Source: Pseudomonadales bacterium (lineage in GTDB: Bacteria; Pseudomonadota; Gammaproteobacteria; Pseudomonadales; Pseudohongiellaceae). Taken from it: a stretch of DNA of 64,000 nt. The DNA lies in contig WLWQ01000002.1 in NCBI GenBank assembly GCA_012103535.1, positions 806,001 to 870,000 of the forward strand, given 5' to 3'. Positions within the stretch are counted from its first letter, which is position 1. Every line of letters begins with the position of its first letter. This document shows positions 1 to 7,981 of the stretch, one piece after another. Below the pieces are notes generated by a model. That model searched no databases. It was not told where the DNA came from and saw nothing but the letters and a program-made list of their open reading frames with translations. The position numbers and the translations under genes were made by a program.

Positions 1-1
1 G

Positions 2-208
2 CCCGGTGGTATGAGTGGAATCTCGATGGCGGAAAAAATATTGGAAAAGAGACCTGGGATTCCAATCTTGTTGGCCACAGGTTACACGGAAAAATCCCGC
101 AAAGATCGAATTTCAAATTATTCTAATGTTGTTTTCGTATCTAAACCTTATGACACCGATGAATTACCTGGCGTCGTGCATTCGTTAATGATGCAGGAAG
201 TGTCTTGA
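2..208 (+). CDS. Response regulator receiver domain, C-terminal end (partial)
   Basis: This is the last ~69 codons of a gene that begins before the window; the frame is open from base 2, so the ATG at 11 is internal. The residues PGGMSG are the loop after the phosphoacceptor strand. ATGYTEKS is the beta-4 region with its conserved small hydroxyl residue. FVSKPYD carries the invariant receiver lysine. The sequence stops shortly after the last helix, so the receiver is the final domain, as in hybrid histidine kinases or single-domain regulators. The upstream domains cannot be seen. No terminator is apparent before the convergent gene at 250. Confidence 0.75.
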   Translation, partial: PGGMSGISMAEKILEKRPGIPILLATGYTEKSRKDRISNYSNVVFVSKPYDTDELPGVVHSLMMQEVS

Positions 209-249
209 TAAAATTGTTCTTCTAAGCGTGATTCAGCCGGCAGGTATTA

Positions 250-609
250 CTAAGCATACGAGGCCTGGCGCGCACGACTTATCCCGGTTTTAACAATTTT
301 CCCAATCACGACCAAAAGCGTCGCAATATTATTTATTGGAGTTAGAATCCATGCAGCTGTTACGTTGCTAATTAAAACCAGCTCCGTGCTGAGAAGTTCT
401 GTTACTACATAGGCGAAGTCGATTAGAGGAACTGAAAACAAAACTGCTGAGACCAGTAGGAAAGCGATAAGGCCCAGGCCGGTAGCGAGCAGGCGATATT
501 TTAAAGATATGGTTCTAGCCATGACTGATTTAATAAATTCGTCATCATGCAATCCACGCTGAGCGTCGTCGAAGAGTGCTTGAATCGCTGGATCTCTTTC
601 TTCCATCAT
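250..609 (-). CDS. Small two-helix membrane protein, putative anti-sigma factor
   Basis: A 119-residue protein with a soluble N-terminus of about 35 residues and two hydrophobic segments (about 38-62 and 82-106). Its ATG overlaps the stop codon of the ECF sigma gene by 4 bp (ATGA), so the two are translationally coupled. That position is where anti-sigma factors usually sit. The zinc anti-sigma motif (HxxxCxxC) is absent, so if it is an anti-sigma it is of another class. I do not recognise the family; the role rests on position and topology. Confidence 0.55.
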   Translation of the reverse strand: MMEERDPAIQALFDDAQRGLHDDEFIKSVMARTISLKYRLLATGLGLIAFLLVSAVLFSVPLIDFAYVVTELLSTELVLISNVTAAWILTPINNIATLLVVIGKIVKTGISRARQASYA

Positions 610-1160
610 GTCGAATTCTCCGTATAAGCATCTAACATTTGCTTCAGTTTTTCCGAACCCCTTCGGATATGAGATTTTACCGTGCCCAGCGGTATCTCTG
701 TTGATTCGGCAATTTCCTGGTTAGTAAATCCTTCTTGATAGGAGAGTACGATACATAATCGCACCTGCTCCGGTAGTGCTGCCAGCGCACTGTCCAGATC
801 TGATTTTAAGGCTACGTTTTCCTGTTTTTCTTCCTCGAGATCTATAAGTTCATCGGCGTTATGCAGTGCATCGTTTTTGCGTAAGTGCTGCAACCAGATA
901 GAGACTGCTATTTTCTTTAACCAGCCTCCAAAGGCACCCGCTTGTCTTAGCGTGCGGATCGACATCCAAACTTTCAGAAACACTTGCTGAGCGAGATCGT
1001 CTGCTAGTGCGCCGTCATTGCAAAATCTGCGCATCAGATTTCTAACTGCAGATTGGCGACGGTTCACCAATTCTTCAAAGGCAGCTCGATCCCCATTTCT
1101 TGCAAGATTCACAATCAATGCCTCCGGACATTCTGGATAATAGTCACGTGCCTGCTGCAA
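606..1160 (-). CDS. ECF-type RNA polymerase sigma-70 factor
   Basis: A 184-residue extracytoplasmic-function sigma factor. Region 2 lies at about 25-95 with the core-binding motif DDLAQQVFLKVW; region 4 lies at about 125-178, with the helix-turn-helix around TNQEIAESTEIPLGTVKSH. There is no region 1 or 3, as is normal for ECF factors. It is the middle gene of a tight minus-strand operon: a membrane protein 47 bp upstream and a putative anti-sigma overlapping its stop. Sigma factors of this kind direct RNA polymerase to a small regulon, usually for envelope stress; the regulon here is unknown. Confidence 0.88.
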   Translation of the reverse strand: MQQARDYYPECPEALIVNLARNGDRAAFEELVNRRQSAVRNLMRRFCNDGALADDLAQQVFLKVWMSIRTLRQAGAFGGWLKKIAVSIWLQHLRKNDALHNADELIDLEEEKQENVALKSDLDSALAALPEQVRLCIVLSYQEGFTNQEIAESTEIPLGTVKSHIRRGSEKLKQMLDAYTENST

Positions 1161-1207
1161 CGGTCCTGGTCCTTAGTTAACAGTGGTATGGATGTTCACT
1201 GCCTGAG

Positions 1208-1609
1208 TTAGTCTTTGTACCAGCGTCCGACAACCATGCCGGCAACCCAGAATCCTATTGCCATTGTGGCAACCAGGGCGGCAGCACCGAGAACCGGGTA
1301 GAGGGCTTCGGGTGCCAGCAAAGAAAGGAAATAGGCCATAACCGCCAATCCTGGCGCTATTGGTAGCATCCACAGTGCTGTAACTTTAAAATCCCGGTCT
1401 ATACGACCACTGCCTCCGGTTCCCAACCCCATAAGTCTGTCCAGTGCTTCTTCATCGATAGTTTGCCCGCTTTCGATTACCCGACGGATCGTCTCGTGCT
1501 GCGTTTCGCGTTTCTTAATCGCATCCCAATAGGACGCCGCCACAGCCACAGCGATAAATAGCCAGAAGCCCATTGTTCCTAGGCCTGCGCCAATCCCGAG
1601 TTCGTTCAT
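1208..1609 (-). CDS. Membrane protein resembling DUF6249-type, first gene of the sigma operon
   Basis: A 133-residue protein with one N-terminal hydrophobic segment (about 10-28), a charged middle and two hydrophobic segments at about 77-125. The layout resembles DUF6249-like proteins that often accompany ECF sigma factors; this is a resemblance, not a proven assignment. The ATG is preceded by AGGAG at a good distance. It is the first gene of the operon with the ECF sigma factor and its membrane partner, so it may belong to the signal-sensing part. An inverted repeat lies just upstream of the ribosome binding site. Confidence 0.6.
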   Translation of the reverse strand: MNELGIGAGLGTMGFWLFIAVAVAASYWDAIKKRETQHETIRRVIESGQTIDEEALDRLMGLGTGGSGRIDRDFKVTALWMLPIAPGLAVMAYFLSLLAPEALYPVLGAAALVATMAIGFWVAGMVVGRWYKD

Positions 1610-1622
1610 CTCTTTCTCCTGT

Positions 1623-1637
1623 GTGAAAGGGTTTCAC
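1623..1637. promoter_or_regulatory. Inverted repeat upstream of the sigma operon
   Basis: GTGAAA-GGG-TTTCAC is a perfect 6-bp dyad that ends 14 bp before the start codon of the first gene, next to its AGGAG ribosome binding site. It could be an operator or an RNA hairpin controlling translation. No matching regulator was identified. Confidence 0.4.
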
Positions 1638-1698
1638 TACTTAGAGATACACATCGGTTGGCTATGGATGCACTGCAGAAAAAATAATTTTATATTCC

Positions 1699-1728
1699 TT
1701 GACACGTATATACGTTGATGAGTATGTT
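1699..1728 (+). promoter_or_regulatory. Promoter with palindromic operator for the ArsR gene
   Basis: TTGACA (1699-1704) is a consensus -35. TATGTT (1723-1728) is a possible -10 with an 18-bp spacer. A perfect 12-bp palindrome, ACGTATATACGT (1704-1715), fills the spacer. A palindrome there would let the ArsR-family protein made from the adjacent gene repress its own promoter. Transcription would start near 1735, at the ATG of 1736, which suggests a leaderless message. Confidence 0.5.
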
Positions 1729-1735
1729 ACATGAC

Positions 1736-2053
1736 ATGGATTCAACAGCGTTTACAATTCTTGGAGAACCTACGCGGCTGCGCATTCTGAGCGAGCTTAG
1801 GGATGAGGAATTGCACGTAGGGGAACTGGTGGCCAAGCTCGATTGCACTCAACCGACAATTTCCAAACATTTAAAAGTCTTGAGAGATGCAGGTTTCGTG
1901 GAATGCCGAGTAGATGCCCAGCGCCGGGTTTATCATCTGAAACAACAGCCATTTAAAAGTCTGGACGATTGGTTAGAACCTTATCGCCAGCTCTGGAATC
2001 GAAACCTGGATGCTTTGGAAAATTTTCTTGATCAGCAGGAGAACAATAAATGA
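1736..2053 (+). CDS. ArsR-family winged-helix transcriptional regulator
   Basis: About 105 residues with the ArsR winged helix (about 3-80): LGEPTRLRILSEL, then the recognition region CTQPTISKHLKVLRDAG and the wing. No metal-binding CxC is present, so this belongs to the non-metal subgroup usually paired with SRPBCC (AHSA1) proteins. In-frame starts also exist at 1715 (TTG), 1718 and 1724. I chose ATG 1736 because the apparent -10 overlaps the earlier ones and none has a ribosome binding site. The stop overlaps the next gene by 4 bp. Autoregulation through the spacer palindrome is likely. Confidence 0.82.
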   Translation: MDSTAFTILGEPTRLRILSELRDEELHVGELVAKLDCTQPTISKHLKVLRDAGFVECRVDAQRRVYHLKQQPFKSLDDWLEPYRQLWNRNLDALENFLDQQENNK

Positions 2054-2634
2054 CTTTAGAAGGCTACACCCCGACACCGCCTGTTGAAGGTATTTCCTGC
2101 GAATCCGATGGGGAGACCTCGACCCTGCATTTCGAACGCAATTTAGCCCATCCGCCCGAGGCGGCATGGAAGGCAATTACCAATGCATCCTCATTACAGA
2201 AATGGATGCCCTTTAGCATCGATCGGGATATCGATACGGAAGGTCCTGCACTACTAACTATGAATGATGGCAGCGAACCGCCGACCTACAACATTAATGT
2301 TAACAAAGTGGTTCCTGGTCAACTTGTCGAATACACCTGGGGAGAGAGTGTATTAACCTGGGAAGTGGAAGCGACGGAAAGTGGATCGAAAGTGACGCTG
2401 CACCATTCGGTGCCGAATCCTGAATGGGTAACTCCTGCCGCAGCCGGCTGGCACATGTGTTTCGACCTGGCAGAGCTGATGCTAAATGGAATGGAATGGG
2501 GGGAGTTGGCACCAATCGTGGGTGGAGCAGCAATGGAATACGGTTGGGAAAAGTTAGCCGAGCATTACAAATCCGTTCTCGGCGATAAGTACGGCATGGC
2601 CGCGCCGGATCAGTATACAGAAGGGGAAGAATAA
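2050..2634 (+). CDS. SRPBCC (AHSA1-like) protein
   Basis: A 194-residue START-like fold protein. Motifs typical of AHSA1 proteins are visible: FERNLAHPPEAAWKAITNASSLQKWMP at the N-terminus (helix-grip and W-P pair), then a beta-rich middle and a long C-terminal helix around GWHMCFDLAELMLNGM. It overlaps the ArsR gene by 4 bp and must be cotranscribed; ArsR-SRPBCC pairs are common, and the SRPBCC protein probably binds a hydrophobic ligand. Its stop abuts the stop of the convergent sulfatase gene with no gap. Confidence 0.82.
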   Translation: MTLEGYTPTPPVEGISCESDGETSTLHFERNLAHPPEAAWKAITNASSLQKWMPFSIDRDIDTEGPALLTMNDGSEPPTYNINVNKVVPGQLVEYTWGESVLTWEVEATESGSKVTLHHSVPNPEWVTPAAAGWHMCFDLAELMLNGMEWGELAPIVGGAAMEYGWEKLAEHYKSVLGDKYGMAAPDQYTEGEE

Positions 2635-4086
2635 TCAGTTTGCGCTGATTTGCCCTGGCTCCCTGTTTTCGGATCCTTCAATATCGGTGAGTGCGTCACC
2701 CAATTCCTGCCTTTTCAAATCGGCCATTGCTGACAATCGTTGTACGACTTCCGGGTTTTGATCGGCAACGTTTCGCTGTTCGCTGATGTCGTTGCTTAAA
2801 TCAAAGAGTTCCAATCCTACTTCGATATCGTAATTATATAGCCCGGGTATACCGTCGAGACCTGCTGCACGATCTTCCATAGTGCGATAGCTGTGGGGGA
2901 AATGTAATTTCCAATTGTCACTGCGCATTGCCTGTAGTTCATTGCGCCCGTAATAAAAATAATAGGCTTCCTGGACCGCGGCAGTGGATGCCCCCGTTAA
3001 CAATTCATAAATAGATTTTCCATCCATAGCAAGACCAGTTTCAGTATCGCCGAGTATTTCAGCCAGGGTTGGAAACAAATCTATGGTCATGGCGGCAGTA
3101 CTGACTTCTAATCCGGCAGGTATTCGGCCTGGCCAACGGGCGATGAAAGGAACTCGAACACCTCCTTCAAAAACCGTCCCTTTGCCTTCACGAAAAGGCA
3201 GTGCAGAACCGGAATGATTGCCATAACTTAACCAGGGTCCATTATCGGAAGTGAAAATGAGCAGAGTGTCGTCAGCAATGCCATGTTCATCCAAGGTCTT
3301 TACTATTTCTCCCAGGGACCAATCGATTTCTCGAATAACATCGCCATAGAGTCCGGCACCGCTCACTCCTTCCCTCTCTTCCGCAACAAACAACGGAACA
3401 TGGGGCATCGGGTGCGCAAGATAGAGAAAGAACGGCGTTTCTTCAGTTAATGACTGTTCAATAAAATCAATCGAACGGTTGGTGAAGTCGGTAGTGAATC
3501 GAGATTGATCCGAGTTGTAAGCAATCAGTGCTTCATCGTCATAAAGCGGAAGGTCGGGCCAGTTCTCGGGGGACTCGGGGTGGAACGGCCACATGTCGTT
3601 AGAATAGGGGATGCCATAAAAATCATCGAAGCCATGAAAGTTAGGATGAAATTCAGGAATAACACCTAAATGCCATTTTCCGTAAATGGCTGTTTTGTAG
3701 CCATTGCGTTGAAACAGTTCGCCCAGGGTAGTTTCAGTCGAATTAATGCCGACATTTGAGCGTGGCCCAATAGCGCCATGGAGGCCGATGCGGTTGGAAT
3801 AACTGCCAGTAAGTAGGGAAGCACGGGAAGCCGTACAAACTGGTTGGCTTACATAAAAGCTTGTAAAGCGAACACCTTCCGCACCGAGTAGATCCAGATT
3901 CGGTGTTGTGTAATCGGTGGCGCCAAAACTGCTTAGATCGGCATAACCTAAGTCATCAGTGAAAATGACAATGACATTTGGGTTCTCGCCTGCTGGAGTT
4001 GTTTCCGAGCAACTAACAAGAACAAAGCTTGCAAGCACCAGTATTGTTAATGCTTGTCTGATTTTGTGGTTTGCCAATAACAACAT
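2635..4086 (-). CDS. Lipoprotein sulfatase (arylsulfatase family)
   Basis: A 483-residue sulfatase. VIFTDD (about 40-45) carries the calcium-binding aspartates. The active-site motif PVCTASR places the cysteine that becomes formylglycine at about residue 84 (C/S-x-P/A-x-R type). YGKWHLG and FTSDNG are further family motifs. The reading frame extends back to 4167, but I chose ATG 4086 because it gives a clean lipoprotein signal ending LVSC (cysteine 26) and starts 10 bp after the upstream stop. The protein is therefore probably anchored in the envelope and removes sulfate from a carbohydrate or aryl substrate. It ends the minus-strand run with the methyltransferase. The maturation enzyme is not in the window. 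Confidence 0.88.
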   Translation of the reverse strand: MLLLANHKIRQALTILVLASFVLVSCSETTPAGENPNVIVIFTDDLGYADLSSFGATDYTTPNLDLLGAEGVRFTSFYVSQPVCTASRASLLTGSYSNRIGLHGAIGPRSNVGINSTETTLGELFQRNGYKTAIYGKWHLGVIPEFHPNFHGFDDFYGIPYSNDMWPFHPESPENWPDLPLYDDEALIAYNSDQSRFTTDFTNRSIDFIEQSLTEETPFFLYLAHPMPHVPLFVAEEREGVSGAGLYGDVIREIDWSLGEIVKTLDEHGIADDTLLIFTSDNGPWLSYGNHSGSALPFREGKGTVFEGGVRVPFIARWPGRIPAGLEVSTAAMTIDLFPTLAEILGDTETGLAMDGKSIYELLTGASTAAVQEAYYFYYGRNELQAMRSDNWKLHFPHSYRTMEDRAAGLDGIPGLYNYDIEVGLELFDLSNDISEQRNVADQNPEVVQRLSAMADLKRQELGDALTDIEGSENREPGQISAN

Positions 4087-4096
4087 GGGATTCAAA

Positions 4097-4882
4097 CTAA
4101 TTAGCTGGTTTCTCAAAAGCCAAAATAAAACGATCGGTTTTGCCTTGTACATCGAGATCGAAAACAATCATCGAGCGATCGTCCTCGGCATTGCGCAGAG
4201 CATCCGAGGTGCCAACAAATTCGAAACCCGCCGCTTCGACCTCAGTGCGGGTAAAATCTTCTTTAATCCGGTGCAAATCTGCTACCACATCATGTGCCAA
4301 GGCTTCGTCACCTGCATGATCCACTATTACAAATCTCCCTCCCGGTTTTAAGGCCTGGTATAGCTGTTGCAGAAAGTATTCTGTGTTAGCGGGATTTCCT
4401 ACCGGGACGTACTCTTCACCATTGTAGCGTTTGGGCACGACGTAAAGATCATGGTATGCCATGACGATTATCGCGCCATCGATTGATTCCTCGTCAAGAT
4501 CCAAATTTATACCACTGCGGGTATGACGAATGATGTTTCCCGGATCTCTTTCAACTGCAAACCGATCCGTTAATCCATTAATGCCCCAGGCTTCGAAGCC
4601 GCCATTATTATGCAGAAGCGCTTCTCCTGTTTCTCCAACAGCACTGGCTAACAATTCGGTGTAATAACCACCGCCGGCGAATATATCGACGACTCTATCG
4701 CCAGTCTCAAGATTTAATAGTGGAATAACCGCTTGCGGCTTACTACGCTGATCTCGTTCAATGTCTGCAAGCAACCTTCCTTCTTTGTTCATGGCATTAG
4801 TAACAGCGGTTTCGTCAATGCTCGCCGCATACGATTGTGAACCAACAACGATAAGACAGATTAAAGGTAGAAAGCGGCTCAT
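4097..4882 (-). CDS. Class I SAM methyltransferase-like protein with signal peptide
   Basis: About 261 residues. A hydrophobic signal-like stretch ends at SQSYAAS, followed by a class I methyltransferase fold whose SAM-binding motif is VVDIFAGGGYYTELLA; AIIVMAYHD and LKPGGRFVIVDH are the later motifs. It resembles COG4798-type predicted methyltransferases, which also carry signal peptides. ATG 4882 overlaps the upstream stop (TAATG) and has GGAAAAA in front; ATG 4894 is the alternative. Export is odd for a SAM-dependent enzyme, because SAM is cytoplasmic, so it may have another role. Confidence 0.72.
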   Translation of the reverse strand: MSRFLPLICLIVVGSQSYAASIDETAVTNAMNKEGRLLADIERDQRSKPQAVIPLLNLETGDRVVDIFAGGGYYTELLASAVGETGEALLHNNGGFEAWGINGLTDRFAVERDPGNIIRHTRSGINLDLDEESIDGAIIVMAYHDLYVVPKRYNGEEYVPVGNPANTEYFLQQLYQALKPGGRFVIVDHAGDEALAHDVVADLHRIKEDFTRTEVEAAGFEFVGTSDALRNAEDDRSMIVFDLDVQGKTDRFILAFEKPAN

Positions 4883-6488
4883 TAGTTTTTCCATTCTTGT
4901 TCCCGTAATTCGATACGGCGAATTTTACCGCTCACGGTTTTAGGTAAGGCCTCGATAAATTCAAGTTTGCGCGGATACTTATAGGGTGCTGTAACATTCT
5001 TTACATGATTTTGTAATTCCTTGGTCAACTCATCGCTGCCCTTGAAGCCAGGCGCGAGTACGACGAAGGCTTTGACTATTTCGCCGCGGGTCTCATCAGG
5101 GCTGGAAACCACTGCTGACTCCGCCACCGCTGGATGTTCAATCAGGGCGCTTTCAACTTCAAACGGGCCAATGCGGTAACCGGCTGAAAGAATTACATCG
5201 TCAGCACGGGATACAAACCAGAAATATCCGTCTTCATCTACATAGGCGCGATCGCCGGTGATGTACCAATCACCACGGCGGGTATCAGCGGTACGTTGAG
5301 GATCGCTCCTGTATTCCTTGAAAAGCCCTTGCGGTTTTTCTGGTTCTATTTTCACCGCTATGTCGCCTTCAGTGTTGGTGGCTACTTCATTTCCATCATC
5401 ATCGATAATAGAAAGTTGGATACCTGGGGCGGGTTTTCCCATAGAGCCAAACTTGGGCTCAACAAAATGAAAGTTGCCACAGAGTATGCCGGTTTCAGTC
5501 TGACCGTAGCCATCTCTAATGGTTAGTCCAGTTGCGGATTTCCAGGTGTCGATAATTTCGGGATTCAAAGGTTCGCCGGCACCAACACAATGACGCAATC
5601 CAGAAAAGTCATACTTAGATAAATCTTCAAGCACTAACATTCTATATATGGTGGGTGCACCACACATCGTAGTAACTGGGTACTTTTCTATTAGAGACAG
5701 TGTTTGCTCGGCACTAAAAGCGACACCGTGATGAATGAAGAGCGCGGCGCCGCAGGTCCAGGGACCGTAATAACTACTCCAGGCTGCTTTTGCCCAACCG
5801 GTGTCGCTGATATTCCAATGCAAATCAGTCTCACCAAGATTTAGCCAATGGGGTCCGGTCACTTGATGCGCGATTGCGTAGCTATGAGTATGTATGGTCA
5901 TCTTGGGATAACCGGTTGTGCCAGAAGTGAAATAACACATCGACTCTTCGTTGACTTCGGTATTGATGTCAGGAAAATCTTCTGCAGAGTTAGCTAATAG
6001 TTCTTGGTAATTTAACCAGCCTTCTTGTTCGCCATCGATAAGTATCTTTGTTTTGAGTGTGGAGCAATTAGCAGCGACTTCGTCAACTTTTGCAACGTTG
6101 GCACTGTTGGTGACAATGCAAGTCGCGCTGGCTGCATTACAGCGGTATTCGATAATTGGGTGGTGCCGGGAGAAATGACAGCGCCCATCCTGAGTACTGC
6201 AGTAAAAATTTCCCACCATTCAATTTCTCTGCCTAACATTACAATGACGATTTCGCCGCGCTTCACACCGGCTGTGCTGAGTGCATTGCTTATGCGCTTG
6301 GAATGATTGGAAATCTCCCCGAAGGATCGCGTTTTTTCATTACCCTCATCGTCGACCCAGAATATAGCTTGCTTGTTAGCATCCTGCGCCGCCCACTTGT
6401 CGATCACATCGGTGGCAAAATTGTAATGAGTCGGGCGCTCCCAACTAAACGCGGCATAAATATCATCGTAGTTTGTTGAATCAGACAT
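4882..6488 (-). pseudogene. Acyl-CoA synthetase (AMP-forming), frameshifted
   Basis: The N-terminal part (6488 to about 6155) and the C-terminal part (about 6150 to 4882) are in different frames but together make one AMP-binding acyl-CoA synthetase of the medium-chain type. The first half ends with GAVISPGTTQL; the second resumes with IEYRCNAASA, which normally follows a few residues later. A loss of about 13 bases (10 or 16 also fit) near 6151-6156 would explain it. Motifs present: FTSGTTGYPKM (P-loop), GYGQTETG and the C-terminal PKTVSGKIRR lysine region. It is either a decayed gene or a sequence error; as written it cannot make full-length enzyme. Confidence 0.78.
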
Positions 6489-6517
6489 CTTGAATTCCTA
6501 TCTCCCTTCTCCTGGCG

Positions 6518-6898
6518 CTAATCGATGCCTTGATAAAAGTAATAACAAAGTCCATCGGGAGCAACGACAAAAAAGACTTGAAAGCGCTTGCCATCACGTT
6601 CGTCAATTCTCCAATTACCAACATCGACACCACGTGCTTCAAATTCGGATTTCAATGATTCGATGTCGTCTACTTCAATGGCTGCGCCTTCCTCTTCTGG
6701 TTTGCCATCGTTAACTGCAAATCCCATCTGTATACCATCACGCTCGAGGATTACTTGTTGTGCTGGATCAGAAGCTCGGCTCCGTTCTGTCATGGCAAAA
6801 TTCTCCCCATACCAAGACGACGCAACATCAATATCTTTAACGGGTAATGTCAGGACATTATCTGCGTAGGGGTTGGCTTTTAAAAACATTGCAGGCAT
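6518..6898 (-). CDS. VOC-family (glyoxalase/bleomycin resistance-like) protein
   Basis: A 126-residue single vicinal-oxygen-chelate domain. NVLTLPVKDIDVASSWYGENF is the first beta-alpha-beta unit; the second ends in the typical APDGLCYYFYQ strand. The substrate cannot be told. It reads in the same direction as the synthetase gene 29 bp downstream and may share its transcript. ATG 6898 or 6889 could start it; neither has a strong ribosome binding site. Confidence 0.75.
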   Translation of the reverse strand: MPAMFLKANPYADNVLTLPVKDIDVASSWYGENFAMTERSRASDPAQQVILERDGIQMGFAVNDGKPEEEGAAIEVDDIESLKSEFEARGVDVGNWRIDERDGKRFQVFFVVAPDGLCYYFYQGID

Positions 6899-6939
6899 AG
6901 GAATCGGGAATTTTTTATTCTTTTACAGGAAAGTAACGA

Positions 6940-6967
6940 AAAAGGCAGTTCAAGTGAACTGCCTTTT
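6940..6967 (-). terminator. Rho-independent terminator
   Basis: AAAAGGCAGTTC / GAACTGCCTTTT is a perfect 12-bp stem with an AAGT loop, followed on the minus strand by a T run. It ends the transcript of the gene at 7005 and separates it from the VOC gene. Confidence 0.85.
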
Positions 6968-7004
6968 ATCATTAATTGCTGAAGTGGGACCGTTAAATAG
7001 TGGC

Positions 7005-7937
7005 TTAAGGAGAGACGTTAACCGTTACATACGTATCGTCATAGAGTCCGCCATCATCAGCTCGTCCCCACAACACATAGGTTCCTGGTTCGTCAAAGCT
7101 CGCGGTTACCTCAATCATGCCATCTTCCGGAATTTCTGGTGGCAGCCATAATGAACCCCAGGGAGAGTTGGCCGCTACCCGGGTGTCTTCCCATATCTTG
7201 GTTTGCGGAGGATCGAAGGTAACATCGCCATTTCCACGATAGACATTCCAGCTCAGGTACAGCGCATTGATCTTGTTCACGGTGGGTTTTTGCGGAGCTC
7301 GAAACATGGCGCGGTGCAGATCCTCTTCATCTCTGGTGGTTCTAGCCCTGGATCTCGGCAGTCCATCGTCTTCAAGCTGTGCACGTAGAGTTATTACTTC
7401 TCCTACTCTAGCCGTGCGTACATCTTCGCCCTGAAGTGTCAGCGTTGGCGGAACGTTGGCTCTAGACTCGGGGCTACTGACACCGATCCCGAGAGAACCA
7501 GTTTCAGAGGCGATAATCATGTTATCGACCAGATAATCTGGCTTCAGGGTTCCATAGGCTTTGGATTCGACGCCATTGATGTTCAAGCTCCATACTAACT
7601 CGCGATCACCCCAATCTGAGGGTACCGTGACTTCAAAAGTGAAGCGATTTCGGCGCGGAAAAAAATTGGTTGGTTGGCCCTGATCTGCATCACCTGGAGT
7701 GAAATAATTGTTGTCTCCAATTTCTACAAGAGGATGTTCTTCCCAATTTTCATTCATGTAACCGAACATGAGACTGAATGTGCCGTCAGCGTTCGGGCGC
7801 CAACCTTCGAAAGCTGGGTAGACCGGTGCGCCATGTAGCAAAGTTTCTGCAGAAAGGTAGGTAGGTGACAAAAGCAATAGCACGACAAGTAATAGCGACT
7901 TGCTTCTGCTTCTAAATTCATTCACAAAAGTAATCAT
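7005..7937 (-). CDS. Secreted protein of unknown function, Ig-like C-terminus
   Basis: About 310 residues with an N-terminal signal peptide (hydrophobic run LLLVVLLLLSP, cleavage near LSAE). The mature part is beta-rich: an N-terminal stretch with WRPNADGTFSLMFGYMN, then a region from about 165 that reads like a cadherin/Ig-type repeat (PPTLTLQGEDV... ending FDEPGTYVLWGRADDGGLYDD...VTVNV). I do not recognise the family. It lies 44 bp downstream of the cytochrome c/copper-monooxygenase-like gene on the same strand and is probably cotranscribed, so it may assist that enzyme. ATG 7949 is the alternative start. Confidence 0.6.
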   Translation of the reverse strand: MITFVNEFRSRSKSLLLVVLLLLSPTYLSAETLLHGAPVYPAFEGWRPNADGTFSLMFGYMNENWEEHPLVEIGDNNYFTPGDADQGQPTNFFPRRNRFTFEVTVPSDWGDRELVWSLNINGVESKAYGTLKPDYLVDNMIIASETGSLGIGVSSPESRANVPPTLTLQGEDVRTARVGEVITLRAQLEDDGLPRSRARTTRDEEDLHRAMFRAPQKPTVNKINALYLSWNVYRGNGDVTFDPPQTKIWEDTRVAANSPWGSLWLPPEIPEDGMIEVTASFDEPGTYVLWGRADDGGLYDDTYVTVNVSP

Positions 7938-7981
7938 ACTCGTATCCATGTCCTTATTTACTATTCTCTAAATTCCAGGAT

